64,000 bases of DNA, from assembly GCF_024347395.1 (NCBI RefSeq), contig NZ_AP025472.1, forward strand, positions 1,054,001 through 1,118,000. The letters are read 5' to 3'. This document shows, in pieces, positions 16,971 to 25,690 of the stretch. The notes under the pieces were generated by a model, which had not been told where the DNA came from, searched no databases, and saw only the letters and a list, made by a program, of their open reading frames with translations. Origin of the DNA: Vibrio cortegadensis. Lineage in GTDB: Bacteria > Pseudomonadota > Gammaproteobacteria > Enterobacterales > Vibrionaceae. The position numbers were made by a program, and so were the translations under genes. The stretch's first letter is position 1. Every line of letters begins with the position of its first letter.

Positions 16971-19430
16971 ATGGCTATTACACGCAGAAGTTTTCTTAAA
17001 GGTGTAGCGACGACAAGTGCCGCATCTGTTATTGGTCCAAGCTTATTGGCATCAACAGCACACGCAGCAGAAACAACAGGGACGTGGAAGGTTTCAGGTT
17101 CTCACTGGGGCGCGTTCCGTGCTCACATCTATGCTGGTAAGGTTCAAGAGATCAAACCGCTAGAACTTGATTCACATCCGACAGAAATGTTGAATGGTAT
17201 CAAAGGCATCATTTACAGCCCGTCACGTGTTCGTTACCCAATGGTACGTCTCGATTGGTTGAAGAAGCATAAATACAGCGGCGAAACTCGCGGTAACAAC
17301 CGTTTCGTACGTGTGACTTGGGATGAAGCGTTAGATTTGTTCTACCGTGAGCTAGAGCGCGTTCAAAAAGACTACGGTCCTTGGGCTCTGCACGCTGGTC
17401 AAACTGGTTGGCGTCAAACTGGTCAGTTCCACAGCTGTACCAGCCACATGCAACGCTCAGTGGGTATGCACGGTAACTTCATTACTAAAGTAGGGGATTA
17501 CTCTACGGGCGCAGGTCAAACGATTCTGCCGTACGTATTAGGTTCTACAGAAGTATACGCACAAGGTACATCTTGGTCTGAAATCCTAGAAAACAGTGAC
17601 AACATTGTTCTTTGGGCTACCGATCCAGTGAAAAACCTACAAGTAGGTTGGAACTGTGCGACTCACGAAGCATTCCCTTACTTAGAGCAATTGAAAGATA
17701 AAGTCGCGAAAGGCGAAATTAATGTTCTTTCTGTTGACCCTGTGAAAAACAAAACACAGCGTTACTTGAACAACGACCATATGTACATTAACCCACAAAC
17801 TGATGTGGCGTTCATGATGGCAGTGGCGCATGTTCTTTATAATGAAGATCTTTACGATAAGAAATTTATTGAAACTTACTGTTTAGGTTTTGATGATTTC
17901 ATCGCCTACGTGAAAGGCGAAACCAAAGATAAGATTGAAAAAACGCCAGAATGGGCGGCTGAAATCTGTGGTGTTGATGCTGATAAGATCCGCGAATTTG
18001 CACGCATGCTGGTTAACGGTCGTACTCAATTGCTATTTGGTTGGTGTATTCAACGTCAAGAGCACGGTGAGCAACCTTATTGGGCAGGTGCGGTAGTAGC
18101 GGCTATGGTTGGTCAAATTGGCCTACCTGGCGGCGGTATCTCTTACGGTCACCACTATTCAGGTATCGGTGTTCCTTCTACTGGTTTTGCGGCTCCTGGT
18201 GGTTTCCCACGTAACGTGGACCAAGGTCAAAAACCTAAGTGGGATAACAACGATTTTAACGGCTACAGCAAAACAATCCCTGTTGCTCGTTGGATCGACT
18301 GTCTACTCGAACCTGGAAAAGAGATCCGCTACAACGGCTCTAAAGTGAAACTGCCAGATTACAAAATGATGGTAATTTCAGGTAACAACCCTTGGCATCA
18401 CCACCAAGATCGTAACCGTATGAAGCAAGCATTCCAAAAACTTCAAACGGTTGTGACGGTTGATTTTGCATGGACAGCAACATGTCGCTTCTCTGACATC
18501 GTATTGCCAGCATGTACTCAATTTGAGCGTAACGATATTGATGTTTACGGTTCTTACTCTGGTCGTGGCCTATTAGCTATGCATAAGCTTGTCGATCCTC
18601 TGTTCCAATCTCGTACAGACTTCGAGATCTTCACAGAGCTATCTCGCCGTTTTGGTCGTCATAAAGAGTACACTCGTGGAATGGATGAGATGGAGTGGGT
18701 ACGTTCACTTTACTCTGATTGCCGTGATGCAAACAAAGGTAAGTTTGATATGCCTGAGTTTGATGAGTTCTGGGAAAAAGGCGTACTAGACTTTGGTACA
18801 GGCAAACCTTGGGTTCGCCATGCTGATTTCCGTCAAGATCCTGAGATTAATGCACTAGGTACACCTTCAGGTTTCATCGAAATCTCAAGCCGTACTATCG
18901 ATCGTATGGGTTATGAGCACTGTCAAGGCCACCCAATGTGGTTCGAGAAAACAGAACGTTCACACGGTGGTCCAGGTTCTAAGAAGCACCCATTCTGGTT
19001 GCAATCTTGTCACCCAGACAAACGTCTTCACTCACAAATGTGTGAATCAGAAGATTTCCGTGCAACGTATTCTGTACAAGGTCGTGAGCCTGTTTACATC
19101 AACCCAGTTGATGCGAAAGCGAAAGGCATTAAAGATGGCGATTTAGTTCGCGTATTTAACGACCGTGGTCAGTTGATGGCAGGTGCGGTAATTTCTGAGT
19201 CTTTCCCTCGTGGTGTGATTCGTATTGAAGAGGGTGCATGGTACGGTCCTCTAAATGAGAAACCAGGTGCAATTTGTACTTACGGTGATCCAAATACGCT
19301 GACGCTAGACTTAGGCTCATCTGAACTTGCTCAAGCGACATCTGCGAATACTTGTATCGTAGACTTTGAGAAATTCAAAGGTAAAGTACCGCCAGTAACA
19401 TCATTTGGTGGTCCAATCGAAGTGGCATAA
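16971..19430 (+). CDS. torA: Trimethylamine-N-oxide reductase, molybdoenzyme
   Basis: 819 residues. The Tat signal has RRSFLK at residues 5-10 and an AHA cleavage site at about 31-33. The mature enzyme belongs to the DMSO reductase family binding bis-MGD. HAGQTGWRQTGQFHS and VGDYSTGAGQTILPYV carry cofactor and active-site loops, including the likely Mo-ligating Ser. It reduces TMAO to trimethylamine in the periplasm under anaerobiosis. The chaperone gene torD is not in the window. Confidence 0.96.
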   Translation: MAITRRSFLKGVATTSAASVIGPSLLASTAHAAETTGTWKVSGSHWGAFRAHIYAGKVQEIKPLELDSHPTEMLNGIKGIIYSPSRVRYPMVRLDWLKKHKYSGETRGNNRFVRVTWDEALDLFYRELERVQKDYGPWALHAGQTGWRQTGQFHSCTSHMQRSVGMHGNFITKVGDYSTGAGQTILPYVLGSTEVYAQGTSWSEILENSDNIVLWATDPVKNLQVGWNCATHEAFPYLEQLKDKVAKGEINVLSVDPVKNKTQRYLNNDHMYINPQTDVAFMMAVAHVLYNEDLYDKKFIETYCLGFDDFIAYVKGETKDKIEKTPEWAAEICGVDADKIREFARMLVNGRTQLLFGWCIQRQEHGEQPYWAGAVVAAMVGQIGLPGGGISYGHHYSGIGVPSTGFAAPGGFPRNVDQGQKPKWDNNDFNGYSKTIPVARWIDCLLEPGKEIRYNGSKVKLPDYKMMVISGNNPWHHHQDRNRMKQAFQKLQTVVTVDFAWTATCRFSDIVLPACTQFERNDIDVYGSYSGRGLLAMHKLVDPLFQSRTDFEIFTELSRRFGRHKEYTRGMDEMEWVRSLYSDCRDANKGKFDMPEFDEFWEKGVLDFGTGKPWVRHADFRQDPEINALGTPSGFIEISSRTIDRMGYEHCQGHPMWFEKTERSHGGPGSKKHPFWLQSCHPDKRLHSQMCESEDFRATYSVQGREPVYINPVDAKAKGIKDGDLVRVFNDRGQLMAGAVISESFPRGVIRIEEGAWYGPLNEKPGAICTYGDPNTLTLDLGSSELAQATSANTCIVDFEKFKGKVPPVTSFGGPIEVA

Positions 19431-19473
19431 GCCGTTCTCGATTAGTAAGTCATAAGTAGTAAGTAACAAGCGA

Positions 19474-19516
19474 AAGTCCGTCTAGCTCTATAAATAGAGC
19501 GTGGCGGGCTTTTTGT
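19474..19516 (+). terminator. Rho-independent terminator after torA
   Basis: An imperfect hairpin. AAGTCCGTC and the following AGCTCTAT pair with ATAGAGC and GTGGCGGGCTT around a very short loop, then five T. It lies about 45 bases after the torA stop. Confidence 0.8.
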
Positions 19517-19688
19517 TTATGTGTCAAAAAGTAAAAGTGTCAGTGAACCTGTGATTGTTCTATTTTTAGTCAAGTTGACGAAAACCGTATTTTTTCCGCG
19601 AAATATGCGTGAGTTTATGCAGCAAAAGCTTGTCAATAATTGAGATCATGGTAATTTTGTCCCACATTCATTTTTAGGATTATTTGAT

Positions 19689-20255
19689 ATGCCAAAGGCA
19701 AGTGATATTAAAAAGTTCGCCGCAATCGAACATAATGGTAAAGTTTTTCTTGTTAAAGAAATCAACAAGTTAACGCCAAGTGGCCGTGCGGGTGCAAGCC
19801 TTTACAGAATGCGCCTTTATGATGTAACAACAGGTGCAAAAGCTGATGAGAGCTTTAAAGCCGATGAGATGATTAATCTTGCTGACTTTAGCCGTCGCCA
19901 AGTATCGTTCTCTTACATTGATGGTGATGAATACGTGTTCATGGACAATGAAGACTACACACCATACAACTTCAACAAAGATTCAATTGAAGAAGAGCTT
20001 TTATTCATCACTGAAGAAGTTCAAGGTCTTCAGGTGCTTATGGTTAACGATAGCCCTGTAGCTATCGAACTACCTTCTGCAGTTGAACTTTTAATTGTTG
20101 AAACAGACCCTTCAATCAAGGGCGCGTCTGCAAGTGCACGCACAAAACCTGCGACTCTAACAACAGGTCTAACAGTACAAGTTCCTGAGTACATTGCGAA
20201 CGGCGATAAAATCAAAGTTAACACTGCCGATCACAAATACATGAGCCGCGCATAA
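19689..20255 (+). CDS. efpL: Elongation factor P-like protein (EfpL/YeiP)
   Basis: 188 residues with the three beta-barrel domains of EF-P. Domain I has the tip loop PSGRAGASLYRMR, where Arg replaces the modified Lys of EF-P, the hallmark of the YeiP/EfpL branch. The C-terminal domain includes TTGLTVQVPEYIANGDKIKV. EfpL binds the ribosome and relieves stalling at proline-containing motifs. It is a single gene with its own terminator. Confidence 0.92.
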   Translation: MPKASDIKKFAAIEHNGKVFLVKEINKLTPSGRAGASLYRMRLYDVTTGAKADESFKADEMINLADFSRRQVSFSYIDGDEYVFMDNEDYTPYNFNKDSIEEELLFITEEVQGLQVLMVNDSPVAIELPSAVELLIVETDPSIKGASASARTKPATLTTGLTVQVPEYIANGDKIKVNTADHKYMSRA

Positions 20256-20307
20256 TCGCAGCCAACAGTATTTACGTGAACTAGCATCACGGACAGCAGA
20301 CACATTT

Positions 20308-20341
20308 AGCCATTTTGGATCTTTTTCAAAGTGGCTTTTTT
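20308..20341 (+). terminator. Rho-independent terminator after efpL
   Basis: AGCCATTTTG (20308-20317) pairs, with one G-T wobble, with CAAAGTGGCT (20327-20336), followed by five T. Confidence 0.82.
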
Positions 20342-20590
20342 ATACCAAATATTCAGTTCGAAGGCATAAAGACCCTACATATTTGACATCATATTGACTA
20401 AATTATCGGCAAGTATCCTCATTAGATTTATACTCATTAGAAGTTTGGCAAATCTTAACTCAAAGCGTGATCAAGTTAGTATTTAGTGCATTTGTTCAAT
20501 TAGACAAAGATCAATCTTACATGCTCTAATCGAATCTTAATTCATGCATATGCAGTTGTATTTTGGGCGTTTACGCTATTTGGTGTACCT
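20342..20590. other. Intergenic region upstream of the alpha-galactosidase gene
   Basis: The efpL-to-galactosidase gap is 335 bases; about 250 remain after the efpL terminator. It is AT-rich with no gene seen. TTGACA at 20383 and TTGACT at 20394 could be -35 elements, but no good -10 lies at the right distance. I see no convincing CRP site. Confidence 0.5.
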
Positions 20591-22330
20591 ATGAGAGAAA
20601 TTATTACGTTACCTTGCTCACGTGAACTTGAGCCGATTCAGTCTGTTGTCAATTGTCGACATGAAGACAAACAAATTTGGTTTAAATACATAGGAATTCA
20701 TAACTCACCACTACCTACCTATTTTCCCCTGATCCTGACCAGCTGCAATTTTGAACGCAGTGCGACAGTTATTGGCGATGGATTTCAGATGTTGGCTCAA
20801 ACTGGTGGTACCGTTGACCAACCGATTGATATTGGTCGTTGCCCTGATAACGATGCCAGTTACCGAATCTACCCTCAAAATGCAGCCAAGCGGTATTACA
20901 ATTATTTGGTTCTTGAAGAGTCGAATGGCTATACCCTGTTTGGTTTTACAAGTTGCCAACGTTTCGCTGGTTTTTTTGAAATCATCGAGGGAGAAAATGG
21001 GCTGGAAATAATAGCCAGTATCGATGGTGAAGGCAGCCAACCGCAAACATGGGAAAATAACAATCTTGAATCCATCACCATCCTAACTGGGTCATCCTTA
21101 GCCGATCTGTACACTGAATATGGTGAACTGATTGCGCAGCACCATAAGCCGCGTTTAGGTGTCAATCAGAAAGCGCCGGTCGGGTGGTGTTCTTGGTATG
21201 CCTATTACGCTGAGGTCACTGAACAGAATATTCAGCTTAATGTTGAGCATATGAAGGGTGATTTAGATAATCTTGAGTGGGTGTTGCTCGATGATGGTTA
21301 CCAAGCCTTTATGGGGGATTGGTTAACGCCATCAGACAAATTCACTAATGGTGTAAAAGAGCTGATTCAAAGTATTAAAGAAAAAGGAAAGAAACCTGCG
21401 ATCTGGATGGCGCCTTTTATTGCTCAGCCAGAATCTGAAGTTTTCCGTAATCATCCAAACTGGTTTGTGAAAGATGAGCAAGGCAACTTACTGAAAGCTG
21501 AAGATGTCACTTATGGTGGCTGGAGATGCACACCTTGGTATATTTTGGATACTTCTCATCCAGAAGTGAAAGCACATTTGACTCATATCGTAAAAACGAT
21601 GCGTGAAGAGTGGGGCGTTGAATTATTCAAGCTTGATGCTAACTACTGGGGAACGTTGAAAGGTAAGCGTTATCAACCCGGCGTAACAGGTGTTCAAGCT
21701 TACCGAATGGGGATGGAAGCGATTGCTAAAGGGGCTGGTGATGCTTGGTTGCTGGGCTGTAATGCACCAATGTGGCCATCGTTAGGTTTAGTCGATGCAA
21801 TGAGGGTTTCTGATGATGTAGAGCGACACCCTCATCGGTTTGAACAAATAGCGAAAGAGACTTTTTATCGAAGTTGGCAGCATCGCAAACTCTGGCAGAT
21901 AGATCCAGATTGCGTCACATTAACCTCTTTACCGAACCAAACGACAGATCGCAAAAGTTATAATTTTCATCGAGATGTTTGCCTCGCAAGTGGTGGTTTA
22001 CTTCTGTCTGGTGATCCACTGCCAGAATTAACTCCCTATGCTCAGCGTTCGTTGAGTAAGCTGATAATAAGGCATAAACATAGCCAGCAAGCGGCCGAGT
22101 TCTCCTCATTATCATTAAATCACGCCGTACTGAATTTAACTGAGCATAATCATCTTCATTGCTTATTTAACTATCATGGTGATGAGAAAGAGTTCACATT
22201 GGCTTCTGATCATCCAGTGCATTGGTATCACTATTGGACAGGTGAAAAACTGAGTGAGCAACCGACTCAGATTTTCCAATTTACGTTACCCGCAGGGTTG
22301 ACGAGTCAGGCAATTGTCACGGCAGAGTAA
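20591..22330 (+). CDS. Alpha-galactosidase, glycoside hydrolase family 36
   Basis: A 579-residue cytoplasmic protein with no signal peptide. The beta-sandwich N-terminal domain is followed by a TIM barrel from about residue 195 (PVGWCSWYAYY). LLDDGYQ, IWMAPFI and the nucleophile motif FKLDANYWG (Asp at about 351) follow, then the acid/base in MRVSDDVE (about residue 405). These are the GH36 signatures, so it should hydrolyse alpha-galactosides. No transporter or regulator gene is adjacent. The exact substrate (melibiose, raffinose or other) cannot be told. Confidence 0.88.
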   Translation: MREIITLPCSRELEPIQSVVNCRHEDKQIWFKYIGIHNSPLPTYFPLILTSCNFERSATVIGDGFQMLAQTGGTVDQPIDIGRCPDNDASYRIYPQNAAKRYYNYLVLEESNGYTLFGFTSCQRFAGFFEIIEGENGLEIIASIDGEGSQPQTWENNNLESITILTGSSLADLYTEYGELIAQHHKPRLGVNQKAPVGWCSWYAYYAEVTEQNIQLNVEHMKGDLDNLEWVLLDDGYQAFMGDWLTPSDKFTNGVKELIQSIKEKGKKPAIWMAPFIAQPESEVFRNHPNWFVKDEQGNLLKAEDVTYGGWRCTPWYILDTSHPEVKAHLTHIVKTMREEWGVELFKLDANYWGTLKGKRYQPGVTGVQAYRMGMEAIAKGAGDAWLLGCNAPMWPSLGLVDAMRVSDDVERHPHRFEQIAKETFYRSWQHRKLWQIDPDCVTLTSLPNQTTDRKSYNFHRDVCLASGGLLLSGDPLPELTPYAQRSLSKLIIRHKHSQQAAEFSSLSLNHAVLNLTEHNHLHCLFNYHGDEKEFTLASDHPVHWYHYWTGEKLSEQPTQIFQFTLPAGLTSQAIVTAE

Positions 22331-22413
22331 CGATGACCTAGAGACCTATTACTTATCGGTTCTTTAGTGAATCGGAAATAATTAATGTTGAAATAGTTAA
22401 TATTGAAAAAGCG

Positions 22414-22444
22414 AAAAGCAGCCATATAAAGTGGCTGCTTTTTT
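22414..22444. terminator. Bidirectional terminator
   Basis: AAAAGCAGCCA (22414-22424) pairs perfectly with TGGCTGCTTTT (22432-22442), with T beyond on the plus strand and TTTT on the minus strand. It lies between the galactosidase and the convergent metal exporter gene. Confidence 0.92.
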
Positions 22445-22511
22445 ATCGCAAGAACGAAATTTTAGATATTGAATCTCGAACTTTGAACCAATTTCTAAAA
22501 CAGAGTTGGCC

Positions 22512-23723
22512 TTAAATCTCGAACAAAAAGTAGTATCCATAGCCAACAATGAGAGCGGGTATTGCGGAATATAGAGTGGCGACCATGGCTGCTTTTGGAG
22601 CGAGAGCTATCGCTGGAAACAGCGCATCGCCATCATTTGAAATCGCATTAGCAATTTGGGTGGAGAAGGGGACTGCTCCTGAAATGTACATGCTAGTAAT
22701 TAAGATTTGAGGCCCACATCCGGGTAACATTCCAACCGCGAGTCCGATTAGAGGCATAAAAGCTCCCCAACCAGAAAATGCGCTATGAAGATCAACTTGC
22801 GTAAAGTACGTCGTTAATTCAAAAACTAGGAAGGCGATAATCACCCATGCACTCACAAAGTTGGTGTCTTGTGCAGCCTTTTGAATTGGGTGGGAGGTGA
22901 TACATTTTTTGTCTTCCGATACCGTAGACTCATAATCATGAAGTTCTTCTGTCAAAGCCCAAAGACTCATTGTTGTCACTGATAGCATGGCTCCAATCCA
23001 CTCGATTGAAAGGCTGGGTAGAGAAAGCAGAGCGTTGATATCAACTTGAAATGAGCCTAAAACCGCAATTATGCTCGCGGGAACCAATAACCATTTCCAA
23101 AATGCTCCTTGCAGGTTAATTGCCCTTTGCTGCAGTGGAGATGGCTTGAGTTTTTTCGAGCAGGTAGACAGCGTGCTGCTTAGTTTCTTTTGGAGTTCGG
23201 GACGTAAAAAATCATCGGTGTGAAAATGGTTTACGACTAAACCTGAAATGGTTCCGACAATCACCCCTAATATAATAATGCCGAACCCTGTTGAAGGTTG
23301 GCTAGCAAGCAAGAGAAATGCCGCATCTCCCATTGTAGAGGTTAACACCGCAACAATAGCGCCAAACCCTACGCGACCACTGACAAATTGAGTGGTGACA
23401 ACAATAGCGCCACCACACCCAGGTAACGCCCCTAGCAGCGCAGAGAAAAAAACCTGATAGTGTCTAGAACCTTGATATAGTTTAGTAATTTTATTGGTTT
23501 TACTGATAAATTGAGAAATGTAGTGATAAATAGCAAGAGTCAATGCCACATAGCAAGAGACCGCCCAGAAAGCATCAGATAATGTTGCAACAGTAATATC
23601 TCGTGTATTCTCAACTGAGAGTAAAGTGATCAGGGCAATGGGCAGAATCAATCGCTTATGAGAGATTTTAAACTGAGAGACGGAAAACAGTCTTGTTGAT
23701 GATAGATGCTTTAGTAATTCCAT
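22512..23723 (-). CDS. Putative 10-TM metal exporter (DUF2899 / putative manganese transporter family)
   Basis: 403 residues with about ten helices in two homologous halves. Each half carries an LPGCG motif (ALPGCGGAIVVTTQFVSG and MLPGCGPQILITSMYISG) followed by a GDA-containing helix (TMGDAAFLLL and NDGDALFPAI). This matches the family called putative 10TM heavy-metal exporter or putative manganese transporter; the substrate is not established. The frame is open to a TTG at 23795, but the ATG at 23723 is a better start and leaves a Fur-box-like site upstream. Confidence 0.75.
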   Translation of the reverse strand: MELLKHLSSTRLFSVSQFKISHKRLILPIALITLLSVENTRDITVATLSDAFWAVSCYVALTLAIYHYISQFISKTNKITKLYQGSRHYQVFFSALLGALPGCGGAIVVTTQFVSGRVGFGAIVAVLTSTMGDAAFLLLASQPSTGFGIIILGVIVGTISGLVVNHFHTDDFLRPELQKKLSSTLSTCSKKLKPSPLQQRAINLQGAFWKWLLVPASIIAVLGSFQVDINALLSLPSLSIEWIGAMLSVTTMSLWALTEELHDYESTVSEDKKCITSHPIQKAAQDTNFVSAWVIIAFLVFELTTYFTQVDLHSAFSGWGAFMPLIGLAVGMLPGCGPQILITSMYISGAVPFSTQIANAISNDGDALFPAIALAPKAAMVATLYSAIPALIVGYGYYFLFEI

Positions 23724-23767
23724 AATACTGACCAATTCAAATGAGACTGTAATCACTATATACGAAT

Positions 23768-23786
23768 GAGAATGATTATCAATAGT
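23768..23786. promoter_or_regulatory. Fur-box-like site
   Basis: GAGAATGATTATCAATAGT matches about 14 of 19 positions of the Fur consensus GATAATGATAATCATTATC, including the central ATGATnATCA core. It lies 45 bases upstream of the minus-strand exporter start and also in the region shared with the divergent pyrophosphatase gene. Binding by Fur, or by the related Mur, is inferred. Confidence 0.6.
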
Positions 23787-24031
23787 AATTGTCAAATTTG
23801 GAGAAACAGCCCTACACTTATTAGTGAGAATAAGTATGTTTCGGCAATCAACCGATTAATAAGATGGATCTTAAGAGATTCTCTGTTTGTTTTTTGAACA
23901 TTTTTTTACATGATTAATTCGCCCAAACTCATGATCTGATCCAAAAAATCAGGTAAAGTATCGCCCATTGTGAGAATTTGCTTATCTACATTGTAGGTAG
24001 GTTATAAAAATAGATATTGATAGGAAGAGAA

Positions 24032-24937
24032 ATGATTCTAGTTGTTGGTCATAAAAACCCAGATAGCGATAGTATTTGTAGTGCACTAGTAGCGACAGAG
24101 CTGCTTAAAGCTCGTGGTCTTGAAGCGCAACCAATCCGTCAGGGTGAAATCAACCGTGAAACACAGCACATTCTTGAAGTGGCTGGAGCGACGTCTCCTG
24201 AGCTTCGTACTTCAGTGGCGGGTGAAAAAATCTGGTTAGTCGATTATTCAGATCTTGCTCAAGCACCGGATGATGTGGCTGACGCAGAAATCCTAGGTAT
24301 TGTCGATCACCACCGTTTAGGCGATGTGATGACGGTAAACCCAATGGAAGCTTGGATCTGGCCTGTAGGTTGTACTAACACCGTTCTATTCAATATGTTC
24401 AAAATTGAAGGACATGCTATTTCTCAACAAATTGCAAAATTAATGATGTCTGCGATTCTTTCTGACACAGTAGGCTTTGCGTCTCCAACATGCACGCAAA
24501 AAGATAAAGATGCGGTTGCTGAACTTGCAGAAATTGCAGACGTTCAAGATGTTGATGCGTTCATCAAAGATCTATTGATTGCGAAAACAAACATCGAAGG
24601 CCTTTCAGCGGCTGAATTGGTAGAGAAAGATTTAAAAGGTTACCCGTTTAACGGCCGTGACGTTGTCGTTGGTCAAGTTGAGCTTGCAACACTTGAGCAA
24701 GTAGACGGTATGATTGAAGCGCTTGAAGCTGACCTTGTTCGTCGTTGCGAAGAAGACAAATTGGCTTTTGCTGCTGTGATGCTGACGGATATCACCACGG
24801 CTCAAACTCGACTTATCTACAAAGGTGAGTGGGCTGAAAAATTAGTGAAGCACGAAGTTAACGGCATGCTAATGATGGAAAATACTCTTAGCCGTAAAAA
24901 GCAAGGCTGGCCTTGGCTTCAAGGTGAGCTAGTTTAA
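24032..24937 (+). CDS. ppaC: Manganese-dependent inorganic pyrophosphatase (family II)
   Basis: 301 residues of the DHH superfamily. Metal-site motifs are VGHKNPDSDS (about 5-14), VDYSD (about 70) and VDHHRLGD (about 91), and the C-terminal DHHA2 domain ends in SRKKQGWPWL. It hydrolyses pyrophosphate to phosphate using Mn. A TTG at 24017 is possible, but ATG at 24032 is preceded by AGGAAGAGA and gives the family N-terminus MILVVGHKN. The neighbouring putative Mn exporter is an interesting pairing. Confidence 0.95.
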   Translation: MILVVGHKNPDSDSICSALVATELLKARGLEAQPIRQGEINRETQHILEVAGATSPELRTSVAGEKIWLVDYSDLAQAPDDVADAEILGIVDHHRLGDVMTVNPMEAWIWPVGCTNTVLFNMFKIEGHAISQQIAKLMMSAILSDTVGFASPTCTQKDKDAVAELAEIADVQDVDAFIKDLLIAKTNIEGLSAAELVEKDLKGYPFNGRDVVVGQVELATLEQVDGMIEALEADLVRRCEEDKLAFAAVMLTDITTAQTRLIYKGEWAEKLVKHEVNGMLMMENTLSRKKQGWPWLQGELV

Positions 24938-24961
24938 TTACAAACTACTATTAGTGATTAG

Positions 24962-24996
24962 AAAGGGGTTGGCGTAATCGTCAGCCCTTTTATTTT
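24962..24996 (+). terminator. Rho-independent terminator after ppaC
   Basis: AAAGGG pairs with CCCTTT and the inner TTGGCG with CGTCAG, using wobbles and one bulged G, around a TAAT loop; a T-rich tail follows. It is imperfect but well placed, about 25 bases after the ppaC stop. Confidence 0.75.
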
Positions 24997-25021
24997 TTAA
25001 ATCTTCAATCGAGAACTCGTT

Positions 25022-25411
25022 ATGTCAAAGTCTTTAGATGCTTCACAAATTGATGCCATTAATAAATACGACGAAGAAAAGCGTTTTAAATACTGTGTTA
25101 AAGAGATCGTTGCAAACCGTGAAGTTTGGATTCTAACGGATGAGCACGGTTGTGTGATGCTAAATACAGAAGAAGAAGATTGTGTGCCAGTATGGCCAAA
25201 TCAAGAATTCGCTCAAGCGTGGGCCACTGGTGAATGGGAAGCTTGTAAAGCAGAAGCTATTTCACTTAACAAATGGCACAGTCGCTGGACCGTCGGATTA
25301 GAAGATGACGAACTGGCTGTTGTTGTTTTTCCAAATGAAAAAGAAGAAGGGGTAATTTTATTCCCTGATGAATTTGATTTTGAACTTAAAAAACAAGCGT
25401 CACGTCGCTAG
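25022..25411 (+). CDS. DUF2750 domain protein
   Basis: A 129-residue acidic soluble protein. FKYCVKEIVANREVWILTDEHGCVML, WPNQEFAQAWATGEWE and the end region VVVFPNEKEEGVILFPDEFDFEL fit DUF2750, a family of unknown function common in gammaproteobacteria. It is about 85 bases after ppaC, beyond that gene's terminator. No catalytic motif or membrane segment is visible. Confidence 0.8.
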   Translation: MSKSLDASQIDAINKYDEEKRFKYCVKEIVANREVWILTDEHGCVMLNTEEEDCVPVWPNQEFAQAWATGEWEACKAEAISLNKWHSRWTVGLEDDELAVVVFPNEKEEGVILFPDEFDFELKKQASRR

Positions 25412-25690
25412 TTAAACATGAGTCAAAACAAGATATTATTGTTGTCGATTGTTTAGATCCAATAGGTGGAGATGCGTCTCTATTTATTGGACTACATTGC
25501 GTTAATTAAGTTTTATATCATTAGTGGTATTTAATAAAATAAATTAAAATCAATAAGTTAGATCCTAATTCCATTCTGTAAACATATTTTCATCGCCTAT
25601 TATTATTGCCGCTAATATCACTGTGAAGCATCAGATTGAAGTTCAACTCAGTATTGATCTTAAGCTACTTTTTACAGCAGGAATAATAAT

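Noticed and set aside
23724..23795. Longer N-terminus of the metal exporter from a TTG
   Set aside because: It would place the Fur-like box inside the gene, has a poor ribosome binding site and adds no family-like sequence.
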